NCBI GenBank assembly: GCA_023053685.1
Contig: JALIGW010000010.1
Span: 8,098,596-8,162,595 of the forward strand
Length of the DNA stretch: 64,000 nt
Source of the DNA: Diadophis punctatus similis
Lineage: Eukaryota > Chordata > Lepidosauria > Squamata > Dipsadidae
Direction of reading: 5' to 3'
Part shown: positions 28,701 to 42,700 of the stretch, piece after piece
Position numbering within the stretch: the first letter of the stretch is position 1
How the letters are laid out: each line of letters begins with the position of its first letter
Notes under the pieces: model-generated
The model's input: only the letters and a program-made list of their open reading frames with translations
Database searches by the model: none
What the model was told of the DNA's origin: nothing
Program-made: the position numbers and the translations under genes

Positions 28701-31700
28701 AATTGTCACACAAAGGTGTGATAATTCAACATTTCAGACGTTAGGGAACATGAATTTGTGTTTCTTTCTCCTTTCTGGGCTCTGTGTCAAAAGTGAAGTT
28801 TTCTGCCTGAGTGCTAAGGCAAATTCTGAGTTGTAAGTTAAATTCTGAGTTACGCCTTGGGCTAACTCCTCAGGGAAAGCTCGGATCTGAAAATGGTGTG
28901 AGATTTTGAATTTCCAGAACTTAGGGAAAATCGTTATGTTTGTCTTTCTCATTTCTGAGCTCTGTGTCAAATGAAGAGAATAGTGAGGATCTGTGTCAAA
29001 AGTGAAGAGAATTGTCGCACAAAGGTGTGAGAATTGAACTTTCCATACGTTAGGGAACATGAATGTGTTTCTCATTTCTGAGCTCTGAAACAAAAGTGAA
29101 GTTTTTTGTCTGAATTGAGTCGAAATGCAAATTCTGAGTCATTTGGCAAATTCTGAGTTATGCCTTGAGCTAACTCCTCAGGGAAAGCTCGGATATGAAA
29201 ATGGTGTGAGAATTCAACTTTCCAGATCCTAGGGAACATGAATATGTTTCTCATTTCTGAGCTCTGAGACAAAAGTGAAGTTTCCTGTCTGAATTGAGTC
29301 GAAATGCAAATTCTGAGTCATTTGGCAAACTGTGAGTTACGCCTTGGGCTAACTCCCCAGGGAAAGCTCGGATGTGAAAATGGTGTGAGAATTCAACATG
29401 ACAGACCTTAGGTGTTCATTTCGTTTCTGAGCTCTGTGTCAAAAGTGAAGTTTTCTGGCTGAATTGAATTCTAAGGTAAATTCGTTGAAATGGCTTGGGC
29501 TAACTCCTCAGGGAAATCTCTGATCTGAAAATCTGTGATTTTGGCTTTCCAGACCCTAGGGAACATGAATATGTGTTTCTTTTCCATTTTTGACTTCTGT
29601 GTCAAAAGTGAGGTTTTCTGGCTGATTTGAGTCCTAAGGCAAATTCTGAGTCGTAAGGCAAATTCTGAGTTTCGCCTTGGACTCACTCCTCAGCTCGGAT
29701 TTGAAAATAGTGTGAGAATTCAACTTGACAGACCTTAGGGAACACGAATATGTGTTCATTTCATTTCTGAGCTCTGTGTCAAATGAAGAGAATAGTGAGG
29801 ATCTGTGTCAAAAGTGAAGAGAATTGTCACACAAAAGTGTGATAATTCAACATTTCAGACGTTAGGGAACATGAATTTGTGTTTCTTTCTCCTTTCTGGG
29901 CTCTGTGTCAAAAGTGAAGTTTTCTGCCTGAATTGAGTGCTAAGGCAAATTCTGAGTTGTAAGTTAAATTCTGAGTTACGCCTTGGGCTAACTCCTCAGG
30001 GTAAGCTCTGATCTGAAAATGGTGTGAGATTTTGAATTTCCAGAACTTAGGGAAAATGAATATGTTTGTCTTTCTCATTTCTGAGCTGTGTGTCAAATGA
30101 AGAGAATAGTGAGGATCTGTGTCAAAAGTGAAGAGAATTGTCGCACAAAGGTGTGAGAATTCAACTTTCCAGACGTTAGGGAACATGAATATGTTTCTCA
30201 TTTCTGAGCTCTGAGACAAAAGTGAAGTTTCCTGTCTGAATTGAGTCGAAATGCAAATTCTGAGTCATTTGGCAAACTCTGAGTTACGCCTTGGGCTAAC
30301 TCCTCAGGGAAAGCTCGGATGTGAAAATGGTGTGAGAATTCAACATGACAGACCTTAGGTGTTCATTTCATTTCTGAGCTCTGTGTCAAAAGTGAAGTTT
30401 TCTGGCTGAATTGAATTCTAAGGTAAATTCGTTGAAATGGCTTGGGCTAACTCCTCAGGGAAAGCTCGGATGTGAAAATGGTGTGAGAATTCAACTTTCC
30501 AGATCCTAGGGAACATGAACATGTGTGTCATTTCTGAGCTCTGTGTCAAAAGTGAAGTTTTCTGGCTGAATTGAATTCTAAGGTAAATTCTTTGAAATGG
30601 CTTGGGCTAACTCCTCAGGGAAATCTCTGATCTGAAAATGCTGTGAGATTTTGGATTTCCAGACCTTAGGGAACATGAATATGTGTTTCTTTTCCATTTT
30701 TGAGTTCTGTGTCAAAAGTGAGGTTTTCTGGCTGATTTGAGTCCTAAGGCAAATTCTGAGTCGTAAGGCAAATTCTGAGTTTCGCCTTGGGCTCACTCCT
30801 CAGCTCGGATTTGAAAATAGAGTGAGAATTCAACTTGACAGAGCTTAGGGAACATGAATATGTGTTCATTTCATTTCTGAGCTCTGTGTCAAATGTGAAG
30901 TTTTCTGGTTGAATTGAGTCCTAAGGCAAATTCTGTGTCGTAAGGCAAATTCTGAGTTACGCCTTGGGATAACACCTCAGGGAATCTCGGATCTGAAAAT
31001 GGTGTGAGAATTCAACTTTACAGACTTTGGGAACATGAATATGTGTTTCTTTTCCATTTCTGACCTGCGTCAAGGGGGAAGGTTTCTGGCTGAATTGAGT
31101 CACATGTTAAATTCTGTGATATGGCATGGGCTTACTTCTCAGATTCGGATCTGAAAATCTGTGATTCTGGCTCTCCAGACCCTAGGGAACATGAATATGT
31201 GTTTCTTTTCCATTTTTGAGTTCTGTGTCAAAAGTGAGGTTTTCTGGCTGATTTGAGTCCAAAGGCAAATTCTGAGTCGTAAGGCAAATTCTGAGTTTCG
31301 CCTTGGGCTCACTCCTCAGCTCGGATTTGAAAATAGAGTGAGAATTCAACTTGACAGACCTTAGGGAACATGAATATGTGTTCATTTCATTTCTGAGTTC
31401 TGTGTCAAATGTGAAGTTTTCTGGCTGAATTGAGTCCTAAGGCAAATTCTGTGAAATGGATTGGGCTAACCCCTCAGGGAAAGCTCGGATCTGAATATGG
31501 GGTTCTTTCCACACCCTAGTGAACATGAATATGTGTTTCTTTTTCATTTCTGAGCTCTGTGTCAAAAGTGAAGTTTTCTGGCTGAACTGAATTCTAAGGT
31601 AAATTCTGTGAAATGGCTTGGGCTAACTCCTCAGGGAAAGCTCTGATCTGAAAATGCTGTGAGATTTTGGATCTCCAGAATTCAGATTTCAGGGAAATTC

Positions 31701-32499
31701 TGAGTTTCGCCTTGGGCTCACTCCTCAGCTCGGATTTGAAAATAGTGTGATAATTCAACTCTCCAGACCTTAGGGAACAGGAATGTGTTTCTTTTCCATT
31801 TCTGACCTGCGCCAAGAGGGAAGGTTTCTGGCTGAATTGAGTCACATGTTAAATTCTGTGATATGGCATGGGCTTACTTCTCAGATTCGGATCTGAAAAT
31901 CTGTGATTCTGGCTTTCCAGACCCTAGGGAACATGAATATGTGTTTCTTTTGCATTTTTTACTTCTGTGTCAAAAGTGAGGTTTTCTGGCTGATTTGAGT
32001 CCTAAGGCAAATTCTGAGTCGTAAGGCAAATTCTGAGTTTCGCCTTGGACTCACTCCTCAGCTCGGATTTGAAAATAGAGTGAGAATTCAACTTGACAGA
32101 CCTTAGGGAACACGAATATGTGTTCATTTCTGAGCTCTGTGTCAAATGAAGAGAATAGTGAGGATCTGTGTCAAAAGTGAAGAGAATTGTCACACAAAAG
32201 TGTGATAATTCAACATTTCAGACGTTAGGGAACATGAATGTGTTTCTTTCTCCTTTCTGGGCTCTGTGTCAAAAGTGAAGTTTTCTGCCTGAATTGAGTG
32301 CTAAGGGAAATTGTGTCGTAAGGCCTTGGGATAACTCCTCAGGGAATCTCGGATCTGAAAATGGTGTGAGAATTCATCTTTCCAGATCCTAGGGAACATG
32401 AACATGTGTGTCATTTCTGAGCTCTGTGTCAAAAGTGAAGTTTTCTGGCTGAATTGAATTCTAAGGTAAATTCTTTGAAATGGCTTGGGCTAACTCCTC
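25732..32499. repeat. Satellite array, heterogeneous left flank (about 165-bp monomers)
   Basis: About 40 tandem monomers sharing GGGCTAACTCCTCAGGGAAA, GCTCGGATCTGAAAAT, TTAGGGAACATGAATATGTG, TTTCATTTCTGAGCTCTGTG and CAAAAGTGAAGTTTTCTGGC. Neighbouring units differ by point changes, by presence of an extra GCAAATTCTGAGTCGTAA block, and by short forms of about 120-130 bp. Partial higher-order similarity of about 1.1 kb is visible (a TTTCAGACGTTAGGG variant at 28731 and 29855). The tandem-repeat call is direct; function unknown. Confidence 0.95.
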
Positions 32500-35400
32500 A
32501 GGGAAATCTCTGATCTGAAAATGCTGTGAGATTTTGGATTTTCAGACCTTAGGGAACATGAATATGTGTTTTTTTTCCATTTTTGAGTTCTGTGTCAAAA
32601 GTGAGGTTTTCTGGCTGATTTGAGTCCTAAGGCAAATTCTGAGTCGTAAGGCAAATTCTGAGTTTCGCCTTGGGCTCACTCCTCAGCTCGGATTTGAAAA
32701 TAGTGTGAGAATTCAACTTGACAGACCTTAGGGAACACGAATATGTCTTCATTTCATTTCTGAGCTCTTTGTCAAATGAAGGGAATAGTGAGGATCTGTG
32801 AAAAGTGAAGAGAATTGTCACACAAAAGAGTGATAATTCAACATTCCAGATGTTAGGGAACATGAATTCGTGTTTCTTTCTCCTTTCTGGGCTCCTTTGT
32901 CAAAAGTGAAGTTTTCTGCCTGAATTGAGTGCTAAGGCAAATTCTAAGTTAAATTCTGAGTTACGCCTTGGGCTAACTCCTCAGGGTAAGCTCTGATCTG
33001 AAAATGGTGTGAGATTTTGAATTTCCAGAACTTAGGGAAAATGAATATGTTTGTCTTTCTCATTTCTGAGCTGTGTGTCAAATGAAGAGAATAGTGAGGA
33101 TCTGTGTCAAAAGTGAAGAGAATTGTCGCACAAAGGTGTGAGAATTCAACTTTCCAGACGTTAGGGAACATGAATATGTTTCTCATTTCTGAGCTCTGAG
33201 ACAAAAGTGAAGTTTCCTGTCTGAATTGAGTCGAAATGCAAATTCTGAGTCATTTGGCAAACTCTGAGTTACGCCTTGGGCTAACTCCTCAGGGAAAGCT
33301 CGGATGTGAAAATGGAGTGAGAATTCAACATGACAGACCTTAGGTGTTCATTTCATTTCTGAGCTCTGTGTCAAAAGTGAAGTTTTCTGGCTGAATTGAA
33401 TTCTAAGGTAAATTCGTTGAAATGGCTTGGGCTAACTCCTCAGGGAAATCTCTGATCTGAAAATGCTGTGAGATTTTGGATTTCCAGACCTTAGGAAACA
33501 TGAATTTGTGTTTCTTTTCCATTTTTGAGTTCTGTGTCAAAAGTGAGGTTTTCTGGCTGATTTGAGTGCTAAGGCAAATTCTGAGTTGTAAGTTAAATTC
33601 TGAGTTACGCCTTGGGCTAACTCCTCTGGGAAAGCTCGGATGTGAAAATGGTGTGAGAATTCAACTTTCCAGATCCTAGGGAACATGAACATGTGTGTCA
33701 TTTCTGAGCTCTGTGTCAAAAGTGAAGTTTTCTGGCTGAATTGAATTCTAAGGTAAATTCTTTGAAATGGCTTGGGCTAACTCCTCAGGGAAATCTCTGA
33801 TCTGAAAATGCTGTGAGATTTTGGATTTCCAGACCTTAGGGAACATGAATATGTGTTTCTTTTCCATTTTTGAGTTCTGTGTCAAAAGTGAGGTTTTCTG
33901 GCTGATTTGAGTCGTAAGGCAAATTCTGAGTTTCGCCTTGGGCTCACTCCTCAGCTCGGATTTGAAAATAGAGTGAGAATTCAACTTGACAGACCTTAGG
34001 GAACATGAATATGTGTTCATTTCATTTCTGAGTTCTGTGTCAAATGTGAAGTTTTCTGGCTGAATTGAGTCCTAAGGCAAATTCTGTGAAATGGATTGGG
34101 CTAACCCCTCAGGGAAAGCTCGGATCTGAATATGGGGTTCTTTCCACACCCTAGTGAACATGAATATGTGTTTCTTTTTCATTTCTGAGCTCTGTGTCAA
34201 AAGTGAAGTTTTCTGGCTGAACTGAATTCTAAGGTAAATTCTGTGAAATGGCTTGGGCTAACTTCTCAGGAAAAGCTCTGATCTGAAAATGCTGTGAGAT
34301 TTTGGCTTTCCAGACCTAAGGGAACATGAATATGTGTTTCTTTTCCATTTCTGAGTTCTGTGTCAAAAGTGAAGTTTTCTGCCTGAATTGAGTGCTAAGG
34401 GAAATTCTGTGTCGTAAGGCCTTGGGATAACTCCTCAGGGAATCTCGGATCTGAAAATGGTGTGAGAATTCAACATGACAGACCTTAGGTGTTCATTTCA
34501 TTTCTGAGCTCTGTGTCAAAAGTGAAGTTTTCTGGCTGAATTGAATTCTAAGGTAAATTCTGTGAAATGGCTTGGGCTAACTCCTCAGGGAAAGCTCTGA
34601 TCTGAAAATGCTGTGAGATTTTGGATTTCCAGAATTCAGATATCAGGGAAATTCTGAGTTTCGCCTTGGGCTCACTCCTCAGCTCGGATTTGAAAATAGT
34701 GTGAGAATTCAACTCTCCAGACCTTAGGGAACATGAATATGTGTTTCTTTTCCATTTTTGAGTTCTGTGTCAAAAGTGAGGTTTTCTGGCTGATTTGAGT
34801 CCTAAGGCAAATTCTGAGTCGTAAGGCAAATTCTGAGTTTCGCCTTGGGCTCACTCCTCAGCTCGGATTTGAAAATAGAGTGAGAATTCAACTTGACAGA
34901 GCTTAGGGAACATGAATATGTGTTCATTTCATTTCTGAGCTCTGTGTCAAATGTGAAGTTTTCTGGTTGAATTGAGTCCTAAGGCAAATTCTGTGTCGTA
35001 AGGCAAATTCTGAGTTACGCCTTGGGGAATCTCGGATCTGAAAATGGTGTGAGAATTCAACTTTACAGACTTTGGGAACATGAATATGTGTTTCTTTTCC
35101 ATTTCTGACCTGCGTCAAGGGGGAAGGTTTCTGGCTGAATTGAGTCACATGCTAAATTCTGTGATATGGCATGGGCTTACTTCTCAGATTCGGATCTGAA
35201 AATCTGTGATTCTGGCTTTCCAGACCCTAGGGAACCTGAATATGTGTTTCTTTTGCATTTTTTACTTCTGTGTCAAAAGTGAGGTTTTCTGGCTGATTTG
35301 AGTCCTAAGGCAAATTCTGAGTCGTAAGGCAAATTCTGAGTTTCTCCTTGGACTCACTCCTCAGCTCGGATTTGAAAATAGTGTGAGAATTCAACTTGAC

Positions 35401-36120
35401 AGACCTTAGGGAACACGAATATGTGTTCATTTCTGAGCTCTGTGTCAAATGAAGAGAATAGTGAGGATCTGTGTCAAAAGTGAAGAGAATTGTCACACAA
35501 AAGTGTGATAATTCAACATTTCAGACGTTAGGGAACATGAATTTGTGTTTCTTTCTCCTTTCTGGGCTCTGTGTCAAAAGTGGTTTTCTGCCTGAATTGA
35601 GTGCTAAGGCAAATTCTGAGTTGTAAGTTAAATTCTGAGTTACGCCTTGGGCTAACTCCTCAGGGAAAGCTCGGATCTGAAAATGGTGTGAGATTTTGAA
35701 TTTCCAGAACTTAGGGAAAATGAATATGTTTGTCTTTCTCATTTCTGAGCTGTGTGTCAAATGAAGAGAATAGTGAGGATCTGTGTCAAAAGTGAAGAGA
35801 ATTGTCGCACAAAGGTGTGAGAATTCAACTTTCCACACGTTAGGGAACATGAATATGTTTCTCATTTCTGAGCTCTGAGACAAAAGTGAAGTTTACTGTC
35901 TGAATTGAGTCGAAATGCAAATTCTGAGTCATTTGGCAAACTCTGAGTTACGCCTTGGGCTAACTCCTCAGGGAAAGCTCGGATGTGAAAATGGTGTGAG
36001 AATTCAACATGACAGACCTTAGGTGTTCATTTCATTTCTGAGCTCTGTGTCAAAAGTGAAGTTTTCTGGCTGAATTGAGTCCCAAGGTAAATTCTGTGAT
36101 ATGGCATGGGCTAATTCCTC
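32500..36120. repeat. Satellite higher-order repeat, copy 1 (3,621 bp)
   Basis: Counting successive TCTGTGTCAAA-type motifs gives about 22 monomers (mean 165 bp) of distinguishable types, including 120-130-bp short forms. All its landmark variants recur 3,621 bp later. The block contains one GATATC (34639) and one dyad hairpin (35490-35511). I take the phase start at the AGGGAAATCTCTGATC junction. Confidence 0.9.
35490..35511. other. Dyad hairpin in a short-form satellite monomer (representative)
   Basis: Arms TTGTCACAC and GTGTGATAA around an AAAA loop, with one mismatch in the 9-bp stem. It recurs in the equivalent monomer of each block (for example near 39111, 43046 and 45841). Canonical monomers lack it. 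Confidence 0.7.
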
Positions 36121-39100
36121 AGGGAAATCTCTGATCTGAAAATGCTGTGAGATTTTGGATTTTCAGACCTTAGGGAACATGAATATGTGTTTTTTTTCCA
36201 TTTTTGAGTTCTGTGTCAAAAGTGAGGTTTTCTGGCTGATTTGAGTCCTAAGGCAAATTCTGAGTCGTAAGGCAAATTCTGAGTTTCGCCTTGGGCTCAC
36301 TCCTCAGCTCGGATTTGAAAATAGTGTGAGAATTCAACTTGACAGACCTTAGGGAACACGAATATGTCTTCATTTCATTTCTGAGCTCTTTGTCAAATGA
36401 AGGGAATAGTGAGGATCTGTGAAAAGTGAAGAGAATTGTCACACAAAAGAGTGATAATTCAACATTCCAGATGTTAGGGAACATGAATTCGTGTTTCTTT
36501 CTCCTTTCTGGGCTCCTTTGTCAAAAGTGAAGTTTTCTGCCTGAATTGAGTGCTAAGGCAAATTCTAAGTTAAATTCTGAGTTACGCCTTGGGCTAACTC
36601 CTCAGGGTAAGCTCTGATCTGAAAATGGTGTGAGATTTTGAATTTCCAGAACTTAGGGAAAATGAATATGTTTGTCTTTCTCATTTCTGAGCTGTGTGTC
36701 AAATGAAGAGAATAGTGAGGATCTGTGTCAAAAGTGAAGAGAATTGTCGCACAAAGGTGTGAGAATTCAACTTTCCAGACGTTAGGGAACATGAATATGT
36801 TTCTCATTTCTGAGCTCTGAGACAAAAGTGAAGTTTCCTGTCTGAATTGAGTCGAAATGCAAATTCTGAGTCATTTGGCAAACTCTGAGTTACGCCTTGG
36901 GCTAACTCCTCAGGGAAAGCTCGGATGTGAAAATGGAGTGAGAATTCAACATGACAGACCTTAGGTGTTCATTTCATTTCTGAGCTCTGTGTCAAAAGTG
37001 AAGTTTTCTGGCTGAATTGAATTCTAAGGTAAATTCGTTGAAATGGCTTGGGCTAACTCCTCAGGGAAATCTCTGATCTGAAAATGCTGTGAGATTTTGG
37101 ATTTCCAGACCTTAGGAAACATGAATTTGTGTTTCTTTTCCATTTTTGAGTTCTGTGTCAAAAGTGAGGTTTTCTGGCTGATTTGAGTGCTAAGGCAAAT
37201 TCTGAGTTGTAAGTTAAATTCTGAGTTACGCCTTGGGCTAACTCCTCTGGGAAAGCTCGGATGTGAAAATGGTGTGAGAATTCAACTTTCCAGATCCTAG
37301 GGAACATGAACATGTGTGTCATTTCTGAGCTCTGTGTCAAAAGTGAAGTTTTCTGGCTGAATTGAATTCTAAGGTAAATTCTTTGAAATGGCTTGGGCTA
37401 ACTCCTCAGGGAAATCTCTGATCTGAAAATGCTGTGAGATTTTGGATTTCCAGACCTTAGGGAACATGAATATGTGTTTCTTTTCCATTTTTGAGTTCTG
37501 TGTCAAAAGTGAGGTTTTCTGGCTGATTTGAGTCGTAAGGCAAATTCTGAGTTTCGCCTTGGGCTCACTCCTCAGCTCGGATTTGAAAATAGAGTGAGAA
37601 TTCAACTTGACAGACCTTAGGGAACATGAATATGTGTTCATTTCATTTCTGAGTTCTGTGTCAAATGTGAAGTTTTCTGGCTGAATTGAGTCCTAAGGCA
37701 AATTCTGTGAAATGGATTGGGCTAACCCCTCAGGGAAAGCTCGGATCTGAATATGGGGTTCTTTCCACACCCTAGTGAACATGAATATGTGTTTCTTTTT
37801 CATTTCTGAGCTCTGTGTCAAAAGTGAAGTTTTCTGGCTGAACTGAATTCTAAGGTAAATTCTGTGAAATGGCTTGGGCTAACTTCTCAGGAAAAGCTCT
37901 GATCTGAAAATGCTGTGAGATTTTGGCTTTCCAGACCTAAGGGAACATGAATATGTGTTTCTTTTCCATTTCTGAGTTCTGTGTCAAAAGTGAAGTTTTC
38001 TGCCTGAATTGAGTGCTAAGGGAAATTCTGTGTCGTAAGGCCTTGGGATAACTCCTCAGGGAATCTCGGATCTGAAAATGGTGTGAGAATTCAACATGAC
38101 AGACCTTAGGTGTTCATTTCATTTCTGAGCTCTGTGTCAAAAGTGAAGTTTTCTGGCTGAATTGAATTCTAAGGTAAATTCTGTGAAATGGCTTGGGCTA
38201 ACTCCTCAGGGAAAGCTCTGATCTGAAAATGCTGTGAGATTTTGGATTTCCAGAATTCAGATATCAGGGAAATTCTGAGTTTCGCCTTGGGCTCACTCCT
38301 CAGCTCGGATTTGAAAATAGTGTGAGAATTCAACTCTCCAGACCTTAGGGAACATGAATATGTGTTTCTTTTCCATTTTTGAGTTCTGTGTCAAAAGTGA
38401 GGTTTTCTGGCTGATTTGAGTCCTAAGGCAAATTCTGAGTCGTAAGGCAAATTCTGAGTTTCGCCTTGGGCTCACTCCTCAGCTCGGATTTGAAAATAGA
38501 GTGAGAATTCAACTTGACAGAGCTTAGGGAACATGAATATGTGTTCATTTCATTTCTGAGCTCTGTGTCAAATGTGAAGTTTTCTGGTTGAATTGAGTCC
38601 TAAGGCAAATTCTGTGTCGTAAGGCAAATTCTGAGTTACGCCTTGGGGAATCTCGGATCTGAAAATGGTGTGAGAATTCAACTTTACAGACTTTGGGAAC
38701 ATGAATATGTGTTTCTTTTCCATTTCTGACCTGCGTCAAGGGGGAAGGTTTCTGGCTGAATTGAGTCACATGCTAAATTCTGTGATATGGCATGGGCTTA
38801 CTTCTCAGATTCGGATCTGAAAATCTGTGATTCTGGCTTTCCAGACCCTAGGGAACCTGAATATGTGTTTCTTTTGCATTTTTTACTTCTGTGTCAAAAG
38901 TGAGGTTTTCTGGCTGATTTGAGTCCTAAGGCAAATTCTGAGTCGTAAGGCAAATTCTGAGTTTCTCCTTGGACTCACTCCTCAGCTCGGATTTGAAAAT
39001 AGTGTGAGAATTCAACTTGACAGACCTTAGGGAACACGAATATGTGTTCATTTCTGAGCTCTGTGTCAAATGAAGAGAATAGTGAGGATCTGTGTCAAAA

Positions 39101-39741
39101 GTGAAGAGAATTGTCACACAAAAGTGTGATAATTCAACATTTCAGACGTTAGGGAACATGAATTTGTGTTTCTTTCTCCTTTCTGGGCTCTGTGTCAAAA
39201 GTGGTTTTCTGCCTGAATTGAGTGCTAAGGCAAATTCTGAGTTGTAAGTTAAATTCTGAGTTACGCCTTGGGCTAACTCCTCAGGGAAAGCTCGGATCTG
39301 AAAATGGTGTGAGATTTTGAATTTCCAGAACTTAGGGAAAATGAATATGTTTGTCTTTCTCATTTCTGAGCTGTGTGTCAAATGAAGAGAATAGTGAGGA
39401 TCTGTGTCAAAAGTGAAGAGAATTGTCGCACAAAGGTGTGAGAATTCAACTTTCCACACGTTAGGGAACATGAATATGTTTCTCATTTCTGAGCTCTGAG
39501 ACAAAAGTGAAGTTTACTGTCTGAATTGAGTCGAAATGCAAATTCTGAGTCATTTGGCAAACTCTGAGTTACGCCTTGGGCTAACTCCTCAGGGAAAGCT
39601 CGGATGTGAAAATGGTGTGAGAATTCAACATGACAGACCTTAGGTGTTCATTTCATTTCTGAGCTCTGTGTCAAAAGTGAAGTTTTCTGGCTGAATTGAG
39701 TCCCAAGGTAAATTCTGTGATATGGCATGGGCTAATTCCTC
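36121..39741. repeat. Satellite higher-order repeat, copy 2 (3,621 bp)
   Basis: Same order and spacing as copy 1; stretches I compared line by line were identical. GATATC at 38260, exactly 3,621 bp from copy 1. Confidence 0.9.
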
Positions 39742-42700
39742 AGGGAAATCTCTGATCTGAAAATGCTGTGAGATTTTGGATTTTCAGACCTTAGGGAACA
39801 TGAATATGTGTTTTTTTTCCATTTTTGAGTTCTGTGTCAAAAGTGAGGTTTTCTGGCTGATTTGAGTACTAAGGCAAATTCTGAGTCGTAAGGCAAATTC
39901 TGAGTTTCGCCTTGGGCTCACTCCTCAGCTCGGATTTGAAAATAGTGTGAGAATTCAACTTGACAGACCTTAGGGAACACGAATATGTCTTCATTTCATT
40001 TCTGAGCTCTTTGTCAAATGAAGGGAATAGATCTGTGAAAAGTGAAGAGAATTGTCACACAAAAGAGTGATAATTCAACATTCCAGATGTTAGGGAACAT
40101 GAATTCGTGTTTCTTTCTCCTTTCTGGGCTCCTTTGTCAAAAGTGAAGTTTTCTGCCTGAATTGAGTGCTAAGGCAAATTCTAAGTTAAATTCTGAGTTA
40201 CGCCTTGGGCTAACTCCTCAGGGTAAGCTCTGATCTGAAAATGGTGTGAGATTTTGAATTTCCAGAACTTAGGGAAAATGAATATGTTTGTCTTTCTCAT
40301 TTCTGAGCTGTGTGTCAAATGAAGAGAATAGTGAGGATCTGTGTCAAAAGTGAAGAGAATTGTCGCACAAAGGTGTGAGAATTCAAATTTCCAGACCTTA
40401 GGGAACATGAATATGTTTCTCATTTCTGAGCTCTGAGACAAAAGTGAAGTTTCCTGTCTGAATTGAGTCGAAATGCAAATTCTGAGTCATTTGGCAAACT
40501 CTGAGTTACGCCTTGGGCTAACTCCTCAGGGAAAGCTCGGATGTGAAAATGGAGTGAGAATTCAACATGACAGACCTTAGGTGTTCATTTCATTTCTGAG
40601 CTCTGTGTCAAAAGTGAAGTTGTCTGGCTGAATTGAATTCTAAGGTAAATTCGTTGAAATGGCTTGGGCTAACTTCTCAGGAAAAGCTCTGATCTGAAAA
40701 TGCTGTGAGATTTTGGCTTTCCAGACCTAAGGGAACATGAATATGTGTTTCTTTTCCATTTCTGAGTTCTGTGTCAAAAGTGAAGTTTTCTGCCTGAATT
40801 GAGTGCTAAGGGAAATTCTGTGTCGTAAGGCCTTGGGATAACTCCTCAGGGAATCTCGGATCTGAAAATGGTGTGAGAATTCAACATGACAGACCTTAGG
40901 TGTTCATTTCATTTCTGAGCTCTGTGTCAAAAGTGAAGTTTTCTGGCTGAATTGAATTCTAAGGTAAATTCTGTGAAATGGCTTGGGCTAACTCCTCAGG
41001 GAAAGCTCTGATCTGAAAATGCTGTGAGATTTTGGATTTCCTGACCTTAGGAAACATGAATTTGTGTTTCTTTTCCATTTTTGAGTTCTGTGTCAAAAGT
41101 GAGGTTTTCTGGCTGATTTGAGTGCTAAGGCAAATTCTGAGTTGTAAGTTAAATTCTGAGTTACGCCTTGGGCTAACTCCTCTGGGAAAGCTCGGATGTG
41201 AAAATGGTGTGAGAATTCAACTTTCCAGATCCTAGGGAACATGAACATGTGTGTCATTTCTGAGCTCTGTGTCAAAAGTGAAGTTTTCTGGCTGAATTGA
41301 ATTCTAAGGTAAATTCTTTGAAATGGCTTGGGCTAACTCCTCAGGGAAATCTCTGATCTGAAAATGCTGTGAGATTTTGGATTTCCAGACCTTAGGGAAC
41401 ATGAATATGTGTTTCTTTTCCATTTTTGAGTTCTGTGTCAAAAGTGAGGTTTTCTGGCTGATTTGAGTCGTAAGGCAAATTCTGAGTTTCGCCTTGGGCT
41501 CACTCCTCAGCTCGGATTTGAAAATAGAGTGAGAATTCAACTTGACAGACCTTAGGGAACATGAATATGTGTTCATTTCATTTCTGAGTTCTGTGTCAAA
41601 TGTGAAGTTTTCTGGCTGAATTGAGTCCTAAGGCAAATTCTGTGAAATGGATTGGGCTAACTCCTCAGGGAAAGCTCGGATCTGAATATGGGGTTCTTTC
41701 CACACCCTAGTGAACATGAATATGTGTTTCTTTTTCATTTCTGAGCTCTGTGTCAAAAGTGAAGTTTTCTGGCTGAACTGAATTCTAAGGTAAATTCTGT
41801 GAAATGGCTTGGGCTAACTTCTCAGGAAAAGCTCTGATCTGAAAATGCTGTGAGATTTTGGCTTTCCAGACCTAAGGGAACATGAATATGTGTTTCTTTT
41901 CCATTTCTGAGTTCTGTGTCAAAAGTGAAGTTTTCTGCCTGAATTGAGTGCTAAGGGAAATTCTGTGTCGTAAGGCCTTGGGATAACTCCTCAGGGAATC
42001 TCGGATCTGAAAATGGTGTGAGAATTCAACATGACAGACCTTAGGTGTTCATTTCATTTCTGAGCTCTGTGTCAAAAGTGAAGTTTTCTGGCTGAATTGA
42101 ATTCTAAGGTAAATTCTGTGAAATGGCTTGGGCTAACTCCTCAGGGAAAGCTCTGATCTGAAAATGCTGTGAGATTTTGGATTTCCAGAATTCAGATATC
42201 AGGGAAATTCTGAGTTTCGCCTTGGGCTCACTCCTCAGCTCGGATTTGAAAATAGTGTGAGAATTCAACTCTCCAGACCTTAGGGAACATGAATATGTGT
42301 TTCTTTTCCATTTTTGAGTTCTGTGTCAAAAGTGAGGTTTTCTGGCTGATTTGAGTCCTAAGGCAAATTCTGAGTCGTAAGGCAAATTCTGAGTTTCGCC
42401 TTGGGCTCACTCCTCAGCTCGGATTTGAAAATAGAGTGAGAATTCAACTTGACAGAGCTTAGGGAACATGAATATGTGTTCATTTCATTTCTGAGCTCTG
42501 TGTCAAATGTGAAGTTTTCTGGTTGAATTGAGTCCTAAGGCAAATTCTGTGTCGTAAGGCAAATTCTGAGTTACGCCTTGGGGAATCTCGGATCTGAAAA
42601 TGGTGTGAGAATTCAACTTTACAGACTTTGGGAACATGAATATGTGTTTCTTTTCCATTTCTGACCTGCGTCAAGGGGGAAGGTTTCTGGCTGAATTGAG

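Noticed and set aside
33400..33430. Possible CENP-B box (ATTCGTTGAAATGG)
   Set aside because: It lacks the required downstream CGGG core. No monomer I read has the full TTCGNNNNANNCGGG pattern.
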